The notes under the pieces: model-generated
What the model was told of the DNA's origin: nothing
Seen by the model: only the letters and a program-made list of their open reading frames with translations
Database searches by the model: none
Position numbers and translations under genes: made by a program
Shown: piece by piece, positions 54,245 through 63,977 of the stretch
How the letters are laid out: each line of letters starts with the position of its first letter
Position numbering within the stretch: position 1 is the first letter of the stretch
Assembly (NCBI RefSeq): GCF_003991355.1
Contig: NZ_RCSU01000022.1
Span: forward strand, 18,385 to 82,384
Direction: 5' to 3'
From: Pseudoflavitalea rhizosphaerae
GTDB taxonomy: Bacteria > Bacteroidota > Bacteroidia > Chitinophagales > Chitinophagaceae
Length of the DNA: 64,000 bases

Positions 54245-54963
54245 CTGCTGAAGATGTTATACTTCAGTATGCAATAGATGGCGCGGAAACCATCCTTCCA
54301 GTTGATCTTTTTGCCTTCTGCATAAGTACGGCCGTAGTAGGAAATACCCACTTCATAAATTCGGATGTCTTTGATGCGGGCTACCTTGGCGGTCACTTCC
54401 GGCTCAAACCCGAAGCGGTTTTCTTTCAGTTTGATCGACTGAATGATAGGCGTACGGAACATTTTATAACAGGTCTCCATATCTGTCAGGTTCAAATTGG
54501 TGAACATATTGCTGAGCATGGTCAGGAACTTGTTACCAATAGAGTGCCAGAAGAAAAGGATACGGTGTGAATTCCCTCCCAGGAAGCGGCTACCGAATAC
54601 CACATCTGCATTCGCACGGAAAATGGGATGGATCAGTACATTGAATTCTTCAGGATCATATTCAAGGTCGGCATCCTGTATAATGGTGTAATCCCCGGTG
54701 GCATGGGCGATTCCTGTATGAAGGGCGGCGCCTTTGCCTTTGTTCACTTCATGACTGATGAAACGGATATTCTGATCAGGGTGGGATGACATATAAGCCT
54801 GAACGGCTTCCACGGTATTATCCTTCGAACAATCATTAACGATGATTACTTCTTTTTCGATATCGTTCAATAGTTTTACTGCCGCAATCCGGTCCAGGAT
54901 CAGGTGAATGGTGGCTCCTTCGTTGTAAGCTGGAATTACAATGGAGAGTTTTTTGAAGTTCAT
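54241..54963 (-). CDS. glycosyltransferase family 2 (dolichyl/undecaprenyl-phosphate sugar synthase-like)
   Basis: 240 aa. GT-A fold with [16 protein letters not shown] (about 6-21), [13 protein letters not shown], the DxD-like metal motif in [12 protein letters not shown] (about 95-106) and GSRFLGG. C-terminal ETCYKMFR pattern of polyprenyl-phosphate mannose/glucose synthases. No membrane helices, so it acts at the cytoplasmic face. First gene of the operon with the methyltransferase and polytopic membrane protein: the usual synthase-flippase/transferase layout. Confidence 0.9.
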   Translation of the reverse strand: MNFKKLSIVIPAYNEGATIHLILDRIAAVKLLNDIEKEVIIVNDCSKDNTVEAVQAYMSSHPDQNIRFISHEVNKGKGAALHTGIAHATGDYTIIQDADLEYDPEEFNVLIHPIFRANADVVFGSRFLGGNSHRILFFWHSIGNKFLTMLSNMFTNLNLTDMETCYKMFRTPIIQSIKLKENRFGFEPEVTAKVARIKDIRIYEVGISYYGRTYAEGKKINWKDGFRAIYCILKYNIFSR

Positions 54964-55196
54964 TTTTTCTCGTCAATGATTTAAGGTGATTATCAAAATA
55001 TGATGATAAGTGATACAGGATAAACGATGGAATTATCGTCTATGGTATTCATGAGTTATTGAACAGGGAAATTGGCTAGGCGGCAATCAGGAACTGATAC
55101 TGGAAGAAAAAGCCAGAGGGCTTAAATCTATAAAATTTTTCTTACATAAAATATTCTCTATCTTTATTAATGTCTAAACGCTAAACTGAACCAAAC

Positions 55197-55835
55197 ATGA
55201 AAAAACTGGTTTTATCCGCTGCCCTGCTTGCAGCTTCGGGTATCATTTTCACCGCATTCAGAAAGTCTATACCAGCCTCACTGACAACCACAAACGCTCA
55301 AAACCTTGCAACCAAATGGGTTTTGGATAAATCACATTCCAATATTCGTTTCACCGTTACCCACATGGTGGTTTCTGAAGCTGAAGGCTCTTTCAAATCC
55401 TTCGACGGCACTTTCGTTGCTGAGAAAGCCGATTTTTCCGACGCGAAAATAAACTTTACAATTGATGTTAACTCCATCAATACAGATAATGCGAACAGGG
55501 ATAAACACCTAAAGGGCGATGATTTCTTCAACGCAGAGAAATTTCCCCAGATAAAATTTGAAAGCACCGCCTTCAAACCACAAGGTGGGAACAAGTACAA
55601 ACTTGAAGGTAATCTGACAGTTCGCGATATCACCAAGCCTGTAACATTCGATGTAACCCATGGTGGTACCATCGCCAGCCAGCGCGGCGCCAAAGCAGGT
55701 TTCAAGGCTAAAGCCACTATTGACCGCTTCGAATTCGGCCTCAAATGGAACCGTATGACCGAAGCTGGCGGCCTGGCTGTTGGTAAAGACGTGGAAGTTA
55801 CTGTCAACATTGAGCTTAACGAAGCAAAACAATAA
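55197..55835 (+). CDS. YceI family periplasmic protein
   Basis: 212 aa. Signal-like hydrophobic N-terminus (about 1-22), then the YceI lipocalin-like barrel (about 40-208), with WVLDKSHSNIRFTVTHMVVSEAEGSF, the NRDKHLKGDDFFNAEKFPQIKF block and RFEFGLKWNRM. YceI proteins bind isoprenoids in a lipid-binding pocket. Monocistronic by appearance; a palindromic cluster follows. Confidence 0.93.
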   Translation: MKKLVLSAALLAASGIIFTAFRKSIPASLTTTNAQNLATKWVLDKSHSNIRFTVTHMVVSEAEGSFKSFDGTFVAEKADFSDAKINFTIDVNSINTDNANRDKHLKGDDFFNAEKFPQIKFESTAFKPQGGNKYKLEGNLTVRDITKPVTFDVTHGGTIASQRGAKAGFKAKATIDRFEFGLKWNRMTEAGGLAVGKDVEVTVNIELNEAKQ

Positions 55836-55893
55836 TTTCGCAGTGGCCAGGGGCTGACTAATAAAGTCCGAATCTTTTGATTTCGGGGAGCCC

Positions 55894-56012
55894 ACTCGCT
55901 CGCCTCTGGCGAGTGAGTTTTATTTTGTCGCCTCCGGCGACCAGTCGGGTGCAGCACCTGGTTGGTTCGCCGGAGGCGAACAAATATTAGTCACTCGCCG
56001 GAGGCGAGCGAC
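55894..56012. repeat. REP-like cluster, third locus
   Basis: Four hairpins: ACTCGCTCGCC/GGCGAGTGAGT (55894-55918, one G-U), GTCGCC/GGCGAC around TCC (55927-55941), GTTCGCC/GGCGAAC around GGA (55965-55981) and GTCACTCGCC/GGCGAGCGAC around GGA (55990-56012). Same head-to-head order as 6754-6853, but with a 23-base middle instead of 5. Intergenic, between YceI and the TlpA-like gene. Confidence 0.87.
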
Positions 56013-56017
56013 TGCGG

Positions 56018-56089
56018 CACTCCGATTGCCATCAACACTCCGCCTGCCGCCAACACTCCGCCTGCCATCAATACTTCGTCTGCTCCCCC
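56018..56089 (+). repeat. 18-bp minisatellite, about four units
   Basis: Unit CACTCCGCCTGCCRYCAA in two near-perfect copies (56036-56053, 56054-56071), with a diverged copy on each side. Directly adjoins the palindromic cluster. Open frames across it (INTPP-type peptides) are not credible genes. Confidence 0.8.
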
Positions 56090-56169
56090 ATATACGGTAT
56101 CTTCGCAACTGCTTAACAAGCCAACTATTTATTTTTTAATATATTAGAGCCTGTTTGATTATCGATACC

Positions 56170-57600
56170 ATGAAAAAATTGTTGTTATCCTCACTATTGT
56201 CCCTGACTATCGCTGCTGCGTTTAGCCAGCAGGGTTATAATATCGGGCTCACCCTCAAGCCTTACAAAAATGAGAAAGTGTACCTTGGTTACTACTATGG
56301 TAAACTGAAAGCACTGGCGGATTCGGTAGTGCTGGATGGCAATAGCCAGGGAAGTTTCAAAGGCAATACAGCCCTGCCCGGAGGTATTTATTTCATCGTT
56401 TCCCCTTCCAGGCAGATCCTGTTTGAATTGCTGCTCGACAAAGAACAGCAGTTCTCCATCGAGGCTGATACCACACAGCTCCCGTCAGGCGTGGTTTTTA
56501 AAGGATCGAAAGATAATGCGCTTTTCCAGCAGTATACCAAATTTGCCAACCAGACCGGCTCAGCCATTCACAAGGCCAATGGAGAAATTGCCACTGCCAC
56601 CAACAAAAAAGCAGCGGAAGACAAGGTGAAGAAATTGAATGAAGCCATGCAGCATTACCGCGACAGCCTCGTGAACAGGAATCCTGAATCCTTACTCGCC
56701 GCCCTGTTGCAGGCCATGAAAGAACCTGTGGTCCCTCCTGCTTCAAAACATCCCGGCGGTAAATATGATTCCAATTTTGCCTACAGGTACTTCAAGGATA
56801 ATTTCTGGGATGGAGTGGAATTCAATGATGACCGCCTGGTGCGCACCCCCTTTTTCGAAAGCAAACTGGATAAATACTTCGACAGGCTGGTATCCCCCGA
56901 TCCGGATTCCATCAAACCTGAAGTGGATTACATGTTGCTCTATGCCCGCTCGGGTAAAGAGATGTACAAATTCCTGATGGTGAAATTTGTTCAGCAGTAC
57001 ATCAACCCGAAATACATGGGCCAGGATGCAGTGTTTGTGCATCTCTTCGAGAAATTCATCAATACCGGTGAAGCGGATTTCTTTTCCAAAGAATACAAGG
57101 ATCATATGACCAAACGCGCCTACAGTCTCATGGCCAATCAACTGGGACTGCCTGCCGCCAATATGAAAATGGTAGATACGGCTGACCGTCCTGCCAACCT
57201 CTATGACGTAAAAGGTGAAATGATCGTACTTTGTTTCTGGGACCCCACTTGCAGTCATTGCAAGGAAGTAGTCCCTAAAGTGGATTCTATTTTCCAGGCC
57301 AAATGGAAAGCCCAGGGCATCAAAGTATACGGCGTAATGGTAGATGGCGGAAAAGATCTCTGGACAAAGTATATCCGCGACAACAATCTAAAAGACTGGA
57401 TACACGTTTACCAGTTACCGGCGCAGCAGGAAGCCGAGCAGTCGGCCGGACAACCATCCTACCGTCAGCTCTACGATGTATTCCAAACACCGATGCTGTA
57501 CCTGCTGGACAAGGACAAGCGGATCGTAGCCAAGAAACTTGACTACCTCCAGCTGAATGAAATCATCAACCTTAAACTAAAGAAATCAAATACCAACTGA
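56170..57600 (+). CDS. TlpA-like thioredoxin-fold lipid/cell-envelope oxidoreductase with DUF4369 and DUF5106
   Basis: 476 aa from the ATG at 56170; a TTG at 56155 would only extend the signal. Signal peptide about 1-20 (AAAFSQ). DUF4369-like beta domain (about 22-110, starting GYNIGLTLKPYKNEKVYLGYY), a helical DUF5106-like middle (about 170-315), and a C-terminal thioredoxin fold with the CxxC pair in DPTCSHCKEVV and cis-Pro in FQTPMLYL. Bacteroidota proteins of this type act as periplasmic thiol-disulfide enzymes. It is followed after five bases by a parvulin-type isomerase, forming a periplasmic folding operon. Confidence 0.88.
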   Translation: MKKLLLSSLLSLTIAAAFSQQGYNIGLTLKPYKNEKVYLGYYYGKLKALADSVVLDGNSQGSFKGNTALPGGIYFIVSPSRQILFELLLDKEQQFSIEADTTQLPSGVVFKGSKDNALFQQYTKFANQTGSAIHKANGEIATATNKKAAEDKVKKLNEAMQHYRDSLVNRNPESLLAALLQAMKEPVVPPASKHPGGKYDSNFAYRYFKDNFWDGVEFNDDRLVRTPFFESKLDKYFDRLVSPDPDSIKPEVDYMLLYARSGKEMYKFLMVKFVQQYINPKYMGQDAVFVHLFEKFINTGEADFFSKEYKDHMTKRAYSLMANQLGLPAANMKMVDTADRPANLYDVKGEMIVLCFWDPTCSHCKEVVPKVDSIFQAKWKAQGIKVYGVMVDGGKDLWTKYIRDNNLKDWIHVYQLPAQQEAEQSAGQPSYRQLYDVFQTPMLYLLDKDKRIVAKKLDYLQLNEIINLKLKKSNTN

Positions 57601-57605
57601 TCCCA

Positions 57606-59558
57606 ATGAGACCTTCTCCGAAAGCCCTTGCAACCGCCGCCCTCATTATCGGCAGCACTGCTACCGGCCTGGCGCAAACGATCTTCACCTTCGGTGGAAA
57701 ACCTGTAAGCAAAGAAGAGTTCCTCAAAGCTTACAATAAGAACAATACTGCGGAACAGCCAACTGATAAATCCTATCGCGATTACCTGGAACTGTATACA
57801 CGCTTCAAGCTGAAAGTGCAGGCTGCCTATGATCAGCGCCTGGACACGCTTCCGGCACAGCTGGCCGAACTTACCGGCTTTCGCAACCAGGTGGTGGACA
57901 ATTACATGAATGACGATGCCAGCGTGAATATTCTCATCAATGAAGCTGCAGAGCGGCTTAAGAAAGATATTTCTGTGGCCCATATTTTTGTGGCAGCAGA
58001 TGAACATGCATCCCCGGAAGCAATTGCCCGTGCTGAAGAGAAGATCAAAAACATTCAGCAAAGATTACAGAACGGGGAAGATTTTGCTCAGCTGGCCCTT
58101 CAGGTTTCCGAAGATCCTGCTGTAAAGAATAATAAAGGAGCTATCGGTTATATCACAGCGCTGGTGCTGCCATATGCAATGGAGAACGCCATATATGCTA
58201 CCGCACCGGGAAAAACCTCTGCCATAGTTCGCTCTCAAATTGGTTTCCATATTTTCAAAAACCTGGCTGAAAGACCTGCCATTGGAAAAGTGACCGTTGC
58301 GCAAATTCTGCTTGGCTATCCCCCGGATGCCTCAGATCAACAAAAAGCGGCCAGTCGCAGAAAAGCAGACTCGCTGATTATTGTACTGAACAATGGCGCC
58401 GATTTCAAAGAACTGGCCCTGATGTATAGTACAGACAATACCACTTACCAGTCCGGGGGGGAAATAATGGAATTCGGTGTAGGCCGCTATGCGCCTGCAT
58501 TTGAACAGGCTGCTTTTGCACTGAAAAAAGACGGTGAAATAAGCGCCCCCTTCGAAACCGATTATGGCGTACACATCATCAAAAGGATCAAACGCAGTCC
58601 ATTGCCCGGGGACCTGAATGATAAAATATTCCAGGAATCGCTCCGCACCCAGGTGTTACAAAGCGACAGGATGAATGTAGCAAAGAATATCCTTTACGAT
58701 AAGATCAGGAAGGAAGTACTTTTCAAACAACACGCTTCCGCTCCCATGCCGCAGGTAATTGCATATGGGGACAGTCTCCTGCAAAACAAGAATCCGAAAG
58801 GAGGTGCCTACTTCAAAGAGAACCCGGTACTCTTCCAGGTAAAGGATAAAGCATACAGGTTCAGTGACTGGAAGGAATTTCTGCAATCCATGCTACGCCT
58901 GGAAAATATGCGACACCTGCCAGCCAGTCAACTGTTTGAAACATTCTGCGAAAGGACCACCTTCGATTATTACCGCGATCACCTGGAAAACTATAATCCT
59001 GAATTCGCTTATCAGCTCCACGAATTCAAAGAAGGCAATCTGCTGTTCGAGATCATGCAAAGGAAGATCTGGGATGTAGCCAGCACTGATTCGGTTGGTC
59101 TTCACAGTTACTACGAAGCCAACAAGGATAAATACTGGTGGGAAGCCAGTGCTGATGCCGTGATCTTCACAGCAATCAATGCCGCCGCCGCAGAAGACGC
59201 CAGGAAAAAACTGGAAGCCAATCCCAAAGAATGGAAATCCATTTCAGAAAACAGCAACGGCAACCTGCAGGCCGATTCCGGAAGATTTGAACTGGGACAG
59301 ATCCCTGTATTCGAACGTACCAACTTCACTGATGGACTGATAACAGCCAATGTGAAGAACGAAGCCGACAATACCATCACTTTCGCATATATATTAAAGG
59401 TATACAGGGATAAGAGCCCTCGAAACTTTGCAGATGCACGCGGTTTTATCGTAAATGATTACCAGTTGATGCTCGAAGAGAAATGGATCAATGAACTGAA
59501 GAAAAAATACCCCGTCAGGATCAAAGAGAAAATTGTGAAGTCGCTTCCAAAGCAATAA
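57606..59558 (+). CDS. periplasmic parvulin-type peptidyl-prolyl isomerase, two rotamase domains
   Basis: 650 aa. Signal peptide about 1-24 (TGLAQT). Helical N-domain (about 35-115). Rotamase 1 (about 120-220, SVAHIFVAADEHASPEAIARA split by spacer; QVSEDPAVKNNKGAIGYI) and rotamase 2 (about 225-330, YSTDNTTYQSGGEIMEFGVGR). The long C-terminal part (about 340-650) has no recognised fold and may bind clients. Likely folds outer-membrane proteins or lipoproteins, together with the TlpA-like protein. Longer than the SurA-like homologue at 36273. Confidence 0.9.
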   Translation: MRPSPKALATAALIIGSTATGLAQTIFTFGGKPVSKEEFLKAYNKNNTAEQPTDKSYRDYLELYTRFKLKVQAAYDQRLDTLPAQLAELTGFRNQVVDNYMNDDASVNILINEAAERLKKDISVAHIFVAADEHASPEAIARAEEKIKNIQQRLQNGEDFAQLALQVSEDPAVKNNKGAIGYITALVLPYAMENAIYATAPGKTSAIVRSQIGFHIFKNLAERPAIGKVTVAQILLGYPPDASDQQKAASRRKADSLIIVLNNGADFKELALMYSTDNTTYQSGGEIMEFGVGRYAPAFEQAAFALKKDGEISAPFETDYGVHIIKRIKRSPLPGDLNDKIFQESLRTQVLQSDRMNVAKNILYDKIRKEVLFKQHASAPMPQVIAYGDSLLQNKNPKGGAYFKENPVLFQVKDKAYRFSDWKEFLQSMLRLENMRHLPASQLFETFCERTTFDYYRDHLENYNPEFAYQLHEFKEGNLLFEIMQRKIWDVASTDSVGLHSYYEANKDKYWWEASADAVIFTAINAAAAEDARKKLEANPKEWKSISENSNGNLQADSGRFELGQIPVFERTNFTDGLITANVKNEADNTITFAYILKVYRDKSPRNFADARGFIVNDYQLMLEEKWINELKKKYPVRIKEKIVKSLPKQ

Positions 59559-59711
59559 CGTCCCCATTCAGGGTTTTCCTGTCTTCATTTTATTTTCATT
59601 TTCTGTTGTTTTTTTTGTACAGCTATAGCAACATCTTAAGCTTTGATTAAGTTAAGATTCGATGGCTGGCACAGTTTTTTTTAATAGAAAGTTGTACATA
59701 AATTTTAGCGT

Positions 59712-60410
59712 ATGAAACGGATGAAACAATTGATCATTATTGTAGTTGCCTGTTCACTCAGTATGACTACAATGGCACAACAGAGCAAAGTATTCATAAA
59801 AGGCGGTTTAAACCTCGCCAACATTTCAAAGAATAGCGACGGTGAAGTGGATGATGCCAATACGTTGGCAAGCTTCCATGTAGGTTTGATGGCAGACCTT
59901 CCGGTGGGTCAGTTCTTTGCCATTCAACCGGGGTTGTTATTCACTGGTAAGGGCTCGAAGATCCAGAACGGTAGTTCATCAGACAACAATTATTACAAAG
60001 CCACAACAAATCCACTGTATGTAGAGTTGCCCGTGAATGCAGTGTTTAAGATTCCTCTTGAAACAAATTCACAACTCTTTGTAGGCGCAGGTCCGTATGC
60101 AGCATTGGGTGTTGGTGGTAAAAGGAAGATCGAAGGAAAATTGCTTGGAGTGGAATACAGTCGTAAAGACAATATCGAATTCAGTAATGATGATCCTACT
60201 ACCTTCAATGAAGAAGAAGGCGCCGGCCTTGGTGTGATGCGTCGTTTTGACTTTGGTGTCAATGCTACTGCCGGATTGATCCTGAACAAATTTTTGGTGC
60301 AGGTTAATTATGGTTTAGGTTTAACCAAGCTGCAATCTGGTGCAGACAATGGTGAAGACAACAAGAACAAGCACAGAGTACTTAGTCTATCCGTAGGTAT
60401 TGGTTTATAG
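59712..60410 (+). CDS. outer-membrane beta-barrel protein (porin family, PorT-like)
   Basis: 232 aa. A second Met lies three codons in (59721) and is equally good as a start. Signal peptide ends near TMAQQ. Alternating beta strands with KVFIKGGLNLANIS, FFAIQPGLLFTGKGSK, LFVGAGPYAALGVGG and LVQVNYGLGLTKL; the C-terminal residues are GL, with the last strand VLSLSVGIGL. Eight-stranded small barrel of the OMP_b-brl_2 type. No partner gene. It is convergent with metF. Confidence 0.85.
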   Translation: MKRMKQLIIIVVACSLSMTTMAQQSKVFIKGGLNLANISKNSDGEVDDANTLASFHVGLMADLPVGQFFAIQPGLLFTGKGSKIQNGSSSDNNYYKATTNPLYVELPVNAVFKIPLETNSQLFVGAGPYAALGVGGKRKIEGKLLGVEYSRKDNIEFSNDDPTTFNEEEGAGLGVMRRFDFGVNATAGLILNKFLVQVNYGLGLTKLQSGADNGEDNKNKHRVLSLSVGIGL

Positions 60411-60451
60411 AAGAACTGTAAGAAAGAATTGAAGAACCACGATGCAAAAGC

Positions 60452-60517
60452 AAAGGCTTCTTCCGGGTAAACGAACAACAACAACAGTGTTGTAGTTCAG
60501 TTCCGGGAGAAGCCTTT
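60452..60517 (-). terminator. terminator after metF (with inner hairpin)
   Basis: 15-bp stem with one G-U pair (arms AAAGGCTTCTTCCGG and CCGGGAGAAGCCTTT), and inside it an ACAACA/TGTTGT mini-stem. A T-rich tail lies on the minus-strand side, so metF is the gene served. The arm may also stop the barrel transcript. Confidence 0.75.
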
Positions 60518-60533
60518 ATAGTATGAGTAATTA

Positions 60534-61487
60534 TTAAATAAGTTCTTTCACTGCGTTGTAGATCACTTTTGGTTTGCCGAGTGTATAATAGTGTAATACA
60601 GGAACGCCGGCAGCTTTCAATTCTTTCGATTGTTGCAGTAACCATTCAGTTCCTACCTGTTCAACTTCCGCATCTGTTTTGCATTTCATGATCTCGTTGC
60701 TGAAATCGGTTGGAATGTCTACATGGAAAGTGCGGGGGATCACGCTCAGTTGTTTCTTGCTGGTGATCGGTTTCAGGCCCGGGATGATAGGGATATCGAT
60801 GCCTGCATCGCGGCATGCCTTCACGAAATTGAAATATTTCTGGTTATCGAAAAACATTTGCGTTACTACATATTCAGCGCCGGATTCTACTTTGGCTTTG
60901 AGGTAAGCGAGGTCCGTCTGAAGATTGGGGGCTTCGAAATGTTTTTCAGGATAGCCCGCTACGCCGATACAGAAATTGGTGCGGAAGCCATCACGAATAT
61001 CTTCTTCGAGGTAGATACCGTTATTGAGATTGATCACTTGTTTCAGCAGGTCGAGTGCATAGCGGTTACCACCGATCTCAGGTTCGAATGTTGTTTCATT
61101 CTTGGCTGCATCACCGCGAAGTACCAGCACATTGTCTACTCCGATAAAGTTCAGATCGATGAGGGCGTCTTCCGTTTCACGCTTGTTGAAACCACCGCAA
61201 ATGAGGTGAGGCACCGCATCTACCTTGTAATAGTTCATGATGGCGGCGCAGATGCCTACCGTGCCAGGACGCTTGCGTACTTCTACTTTATCGAAAGTGC
61301 CATCGGCCTTCTTCTTGAACACATGCTCGCTCCTGTGATAAGTAACATTGATGTATGCAGGCTTGAATTCCATCAGCGGGTCCAGATGGTCGTAGATAGA
61401 ATTAATGGTCTTTCCTTTCAATGGCGGAAGGATCTCAAAGGAAATGAGGGTATCTTTAGCCTGTTTGATATGATCAATTACTTTCAT
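60534..61487 (-). CDS. metF: methylenetetrahydrofolate reductase
   Basis: 317 aa, TIM barrel. MKVIDHIKQAKDTLISFEILPPLKG at the N-terminus with the family's FEILPP (proton-donor Glu region), INVTYHRSEHV, LRGDAAKNE, the conserved GVAGYPEKH and VTQMFFDNQKYF. Reduces 5,10-methylene-THF to 5-methyl-THF with NAD(P)H/FAD, supplying methyl groups for methionine. Divergent from lptB. Confidence 0.96.
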   Translation of the reverse strand: MKVIDHIKQAKDTLISFEILPPLKGKTINSIYDHLDPLMEFKPAYINVTYHRSEHVFKKKADGTFDKVEVRKRPGTVGICAAIMNYYKVDAVPHLICGGFNKRETEDALIDLNFIGVDNVLVLRGDAAKNETTFEPEIGGNRYALDLLKQVINLNNGIYLEEDIRDGFRTNFCIGVAGYPEKHFEAPNLQTDLAYLKAKVESGAEYVVTQMFFDNQKYFNFVKACRDAGIDIPIIPGLKPITSKKQLSVIPRTFHVDIPTDFSNEIMKCKTDAEVEQVGTEWLLQQSKELKAAGVPVLHYYTLGKPKVIYNAVKELI

Positions 61488-61582
61488 GAGTGGTTAATTG
61501 GCCTGCAAACATATGTAAGGAAATCCGGATGGCAAATAGCTGTTAAATTCCGCTATACGAAAGGTATTTGGATTGGGATGAG

Positions 61583-61590
61583 TATTTTTG
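61583..61590 (+). promoter_or_regulatory. candidate -7 element for lptB
   Basis: TATTTTTG, a perfect TAnnTTTG, 17 bases before the TTG start at 61608. TTTG at 61567-61570 is too close to be a normal -33 element. Confidence 0.45.
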
Positions 61591-61607
61591 TACAAATAAC
61601 GTAACAC

Positions 61608-62393
61608 TTGATCAGCGAAATTCACACTAAAGAACTGGTAAAGATTTATGGCGGCCGTACCGTTGTGAACCATGTATCCGTACAGGTTAAGCAGGGGGAG
61701 ATCGTGGGTCTGCTGGGTCCCAACGGAGCGGGAAAGACAACTACCTTCTACATGGTGGTAGGTTTGATCAAGCCCGATGAAGGCCAGGTATTCCTCGATA
61801 ATGAAGAGATCACCAGGCTTCCCATGTACAAAAGGGCACAGCTCGGGATCGGTTATCTTCCCCAGGAAGCTTCCGTTTTCCGCAAACTCAGTGTGGAAGA
61901 CAATATCAAGGCCGTGCTGGAAATGACCAAACTCACCAAAGCCCAACAGCGCGAAAAACTGGAAAGCCTGCTGGATGAGTTCCGCCTCCATCACGTACGT
62001 AAGAACAATGGCGACAGTCTCTCGGGCGGAGAAAGAAGAAGAACGGAGATTGCTCGTGCACTGGCTGTAGACCCAAAATTCATCCTGCTGGATGAACCAT
62101 TCGCCGGTGTTGACCCCATTGCCGTGGAAGATATCCAGGGTGTGGTGGCGCGCCTCAAATACAAGAATATCGGTATCCTCATCACTGACCATAACGTAAA
62201 TGAAACCCTTAGTATCTGTGATCGCGCCTACCTGCTGATAGACGGTAAGATCTTCAAACATGGAACGGCTGAAGAACTGGCCGATGATGAACAGGTGCGC
62301 AGGCTCTACCTCGGTAGGAACTTTGAACTGAAACGTAAGGACTATCTTCACGAAGAAGCCCTCAGGTCTATCATTGGTGAGAAGAATCAATAA
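61608..62393 (+). CDS. lptB: LPS export ABC transporter ATP-binding protein LptB
   Basis: 261 aa from a TTG start; the ABC domain begins at about residue 5, so no later start is possible. Walker [10 protein letters not shown] (37-45), Q-loop region with [13 protein letters not shown] (LptB-specific), signature [15 protein letters not shown] and Walker [14 protein letters not shown], then H-loop in ITDHNVNE. LptB powers the extraction of lipopolysaccharide from the inner membrane with LptFG and LptC, none of which is adjacent. The short gap to the next gene (45-55 bases) suggests co-transcription. Confidence 0.94.
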   Translation: MISEIHTKELVKIYGGRTVVNHVSVQVKQGEIVGLLGPNGAGKTTTFYMVVGLIKPDEGQVFLDNEEITRLPMYKRAQLGIGYLPQEASVFRKLSVEDNIKAVLEMTKLTKAQQREKLESLLDEFRLHHVRKNNGDSLSGGERRRTEIARALAVDPKFILLDEPFAGVDPIAVEDIQGVVARLKYKNIGILITDHNVNETLSICDRAYLLIDGKIFKHGTAEELADDEQVRRLYLGRNFELKRKDYLHEEALRSIIGEKNQ

Positions 62394-62447
62394 GAGCCCT
62401 GTTGAAACTTACCTGTCAATTCCTGTAAATTCTTTATTTTGCCGATA

Positions 62448-63962
62448 GTGAAACTATTGTCGCCTGCCATATCATCGCTGGCCCGCATGAGACTGTGGCG
62501 CATTGAAGGATGGAAAACCCATCCGCAGGACGCGCAAAGGGAAGTATTGCAGGACCTCGTAACGGCAGCGCAATACACTGAATTCGGCAAGAAATACAAT
62601 TTCTCCACGCTCTTCAATATCCGCTCTTTCAAGCAAACCGTTCCCGTGCATGAGTATGAGGACATGAAGCCTTATATCCAGCGCATCATGGAAGGTGAAC
62701 AGAATGTTCTCTGGAACACTCCTATCTACTGGTTTGCTAAAAGCAGTGGCACCACTTCAGACAAAAGCAAATTCATTCCCGTCAGCGACGAAAGCCTGGA
62801 AGACGGCCACTACAAAGCCGCCAAAGACGTGCTGACGATGTACTACCAGTTCAAACCTGACTCTGACCTGCTCACTGGAAAGGGACTGGTACTGGGTGGT
62901 AGTCATACCATCAATCCATTGAATCATGAAGCGCAATACGGAGACCTCAGTGCGGTGCTCCTGCAGAACACGCCATTCTGGGGCAACTGGCTGCGTGTAC
63001 CCGATCTCAGCATTGCATTGATGGACGAATGGGAAAGCAAGATCGAAATGCTGGCCCAGAGCACGATCCGTGAGAATGTAACTTCAATCTCAGGTGTGCC
63101 CACCTGGACGCTCGTGCTATTCCGCAGGATCCTCGAGATCACCGGCAAACGGTCCATTGCTGAAGTATGGCCCAACCTTGAGCTTTATATGCATGGCGGC
63201 GTTTCATTTACCCCTTACCGTGAGCAGTTCCAAAAGATCATCGGTAAGCCGATCAATTACCTGGAAATGTACAATGCCAGCGAAGGGTTCTTTGCTGCAC
63301 AGGACATACCAGGTGAAGAAGGAATGCTGCTGTTTGTTGACCATGGCATCTTCATGGAGTTTATGCCGATTGAAGAATATGGAAAACAATTCCCCGATAC
63401 AATCGGCCTCAGCGAAGTGCAGCTGAATAAGAACTATGCCCTCGTGATCAGCACCAATGGCGGGCTCTGGCGGTATTTACTGGGAGATACCATTCAATTC
63501 ACCTCTCTGGAGCCTTTCCGTATCAGGGTCAGCGGGAGACTGAAACATTATATGAATGCTTTTGGGGAAGAAGTGATCGTAGACAATACCGATAAAGCTA
63601 TAGCAGCAGCGTCTGCCGCCACAGGCGCTATCGTAAATGATTATACCGCCGCTCCCGTCTATTTCAGCGAAGGCAGTAACGGTGCGCATGAATGGCTGAT
63701 CGAATTTGAGAAGCAACCCGAAGACCTGGCTGCATTCACCAAAGAGCTCGACGCCACACTCAAGTCCCTCAACAGTGATTACGAAGCCAAACGGCATAAA
63801 GATATTGCCTTGCGCATGCCCATCGTGCATTCTCTTACCAAAGGGATCTTCAGTAACTGGCTTAAAAGCCGCGGCAAACTGGGGGGACAACACAAAGTGC
63901 CACGCCTCAGCAATGAGCGCACACACCTGGAAGAGATCAAACAGTTAGCCGGAATCAACTAA
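62448..63962 (+). CDS. GH3-auxin-type acyl-adenylate-forming protein
   Basis: 504 aa from a GTG at 62448, giving the family-like start KLLSPAISSLARMRLWRIEGW; a TTG nine bases earlier (62439) is the alternative. It belongs to the GH3 auxin-responsive promoter family (ANL-type adenylate-forming fold), with the phosphate-binding loop FAKSSGTTSDKSKFIPVSDES, YNASEGFFAAQD, the ISTNGGLWRYLLGDTIQFTS block and C-terminal HKDIALRMPIVHSLTKGIF. Bacterial members are widespread in Bacteroidota with unknown acid and amine substrates. It follows lptB closely. Confidence 0.88.
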   Translation: MKLLSPAISSLARMRLWRIEGWKTHPQDAQREVLQDLVTAAQYTEFGKKYNFSTLFNIRSFKQTVPVHEYEDMKPYIQRIMEGEQNVLWNTPIYWFAKSSGTTSDKSKFIPVSDESLEDGHYKAAKDVLTMYYQFKPDSDLLTGKGLVLGGSHTINPLNHEAQYGDLSAVLLQNTPFWGNWLRVPDLSIALMDEWESKIEMLAQSTIRENVTSISGVPTWTLVLFRRILEITGKRSIAEVWPNLELYMHGGVSFTPYREQFQKIIGKPINYLEMYNASEGFFAAQDIPGEEGMLLFVDHGIFMEFMPIEEYGKQFPDTIGLSEVQLNKNYALVISTNGGLWRYLLGDTIQFTSLEPFRIRVSGRLKHYMNAFGEEVIVDNTDKAIAAASAATGAIVNDYTAAPVYFSEGSNGAHEWLIEFEKQPEDLAAFTKELDATLKSLNSDYEAKRHKDIALRMPIVHSLTKGIFSNWLKSRGKLGGQHKVPRLSNERTHLEEIKQLAGIN

Positions 63963-63977
63963 TTTATCAGCGTGTGC

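Noticed and set aside
55962..56147. 61-aa frame with INTPP-type repeats
   Set aside because: Translation of the palindrome and 18-bp minisatellite; no start signal and not conserved-looking.
61494..62390. 298-aa open frame antisense to lptB, and a 293-aa frame antisense to metF
   Set aside because: Both overlap strongly conserved enzymes completely and lack any recognisable domain.
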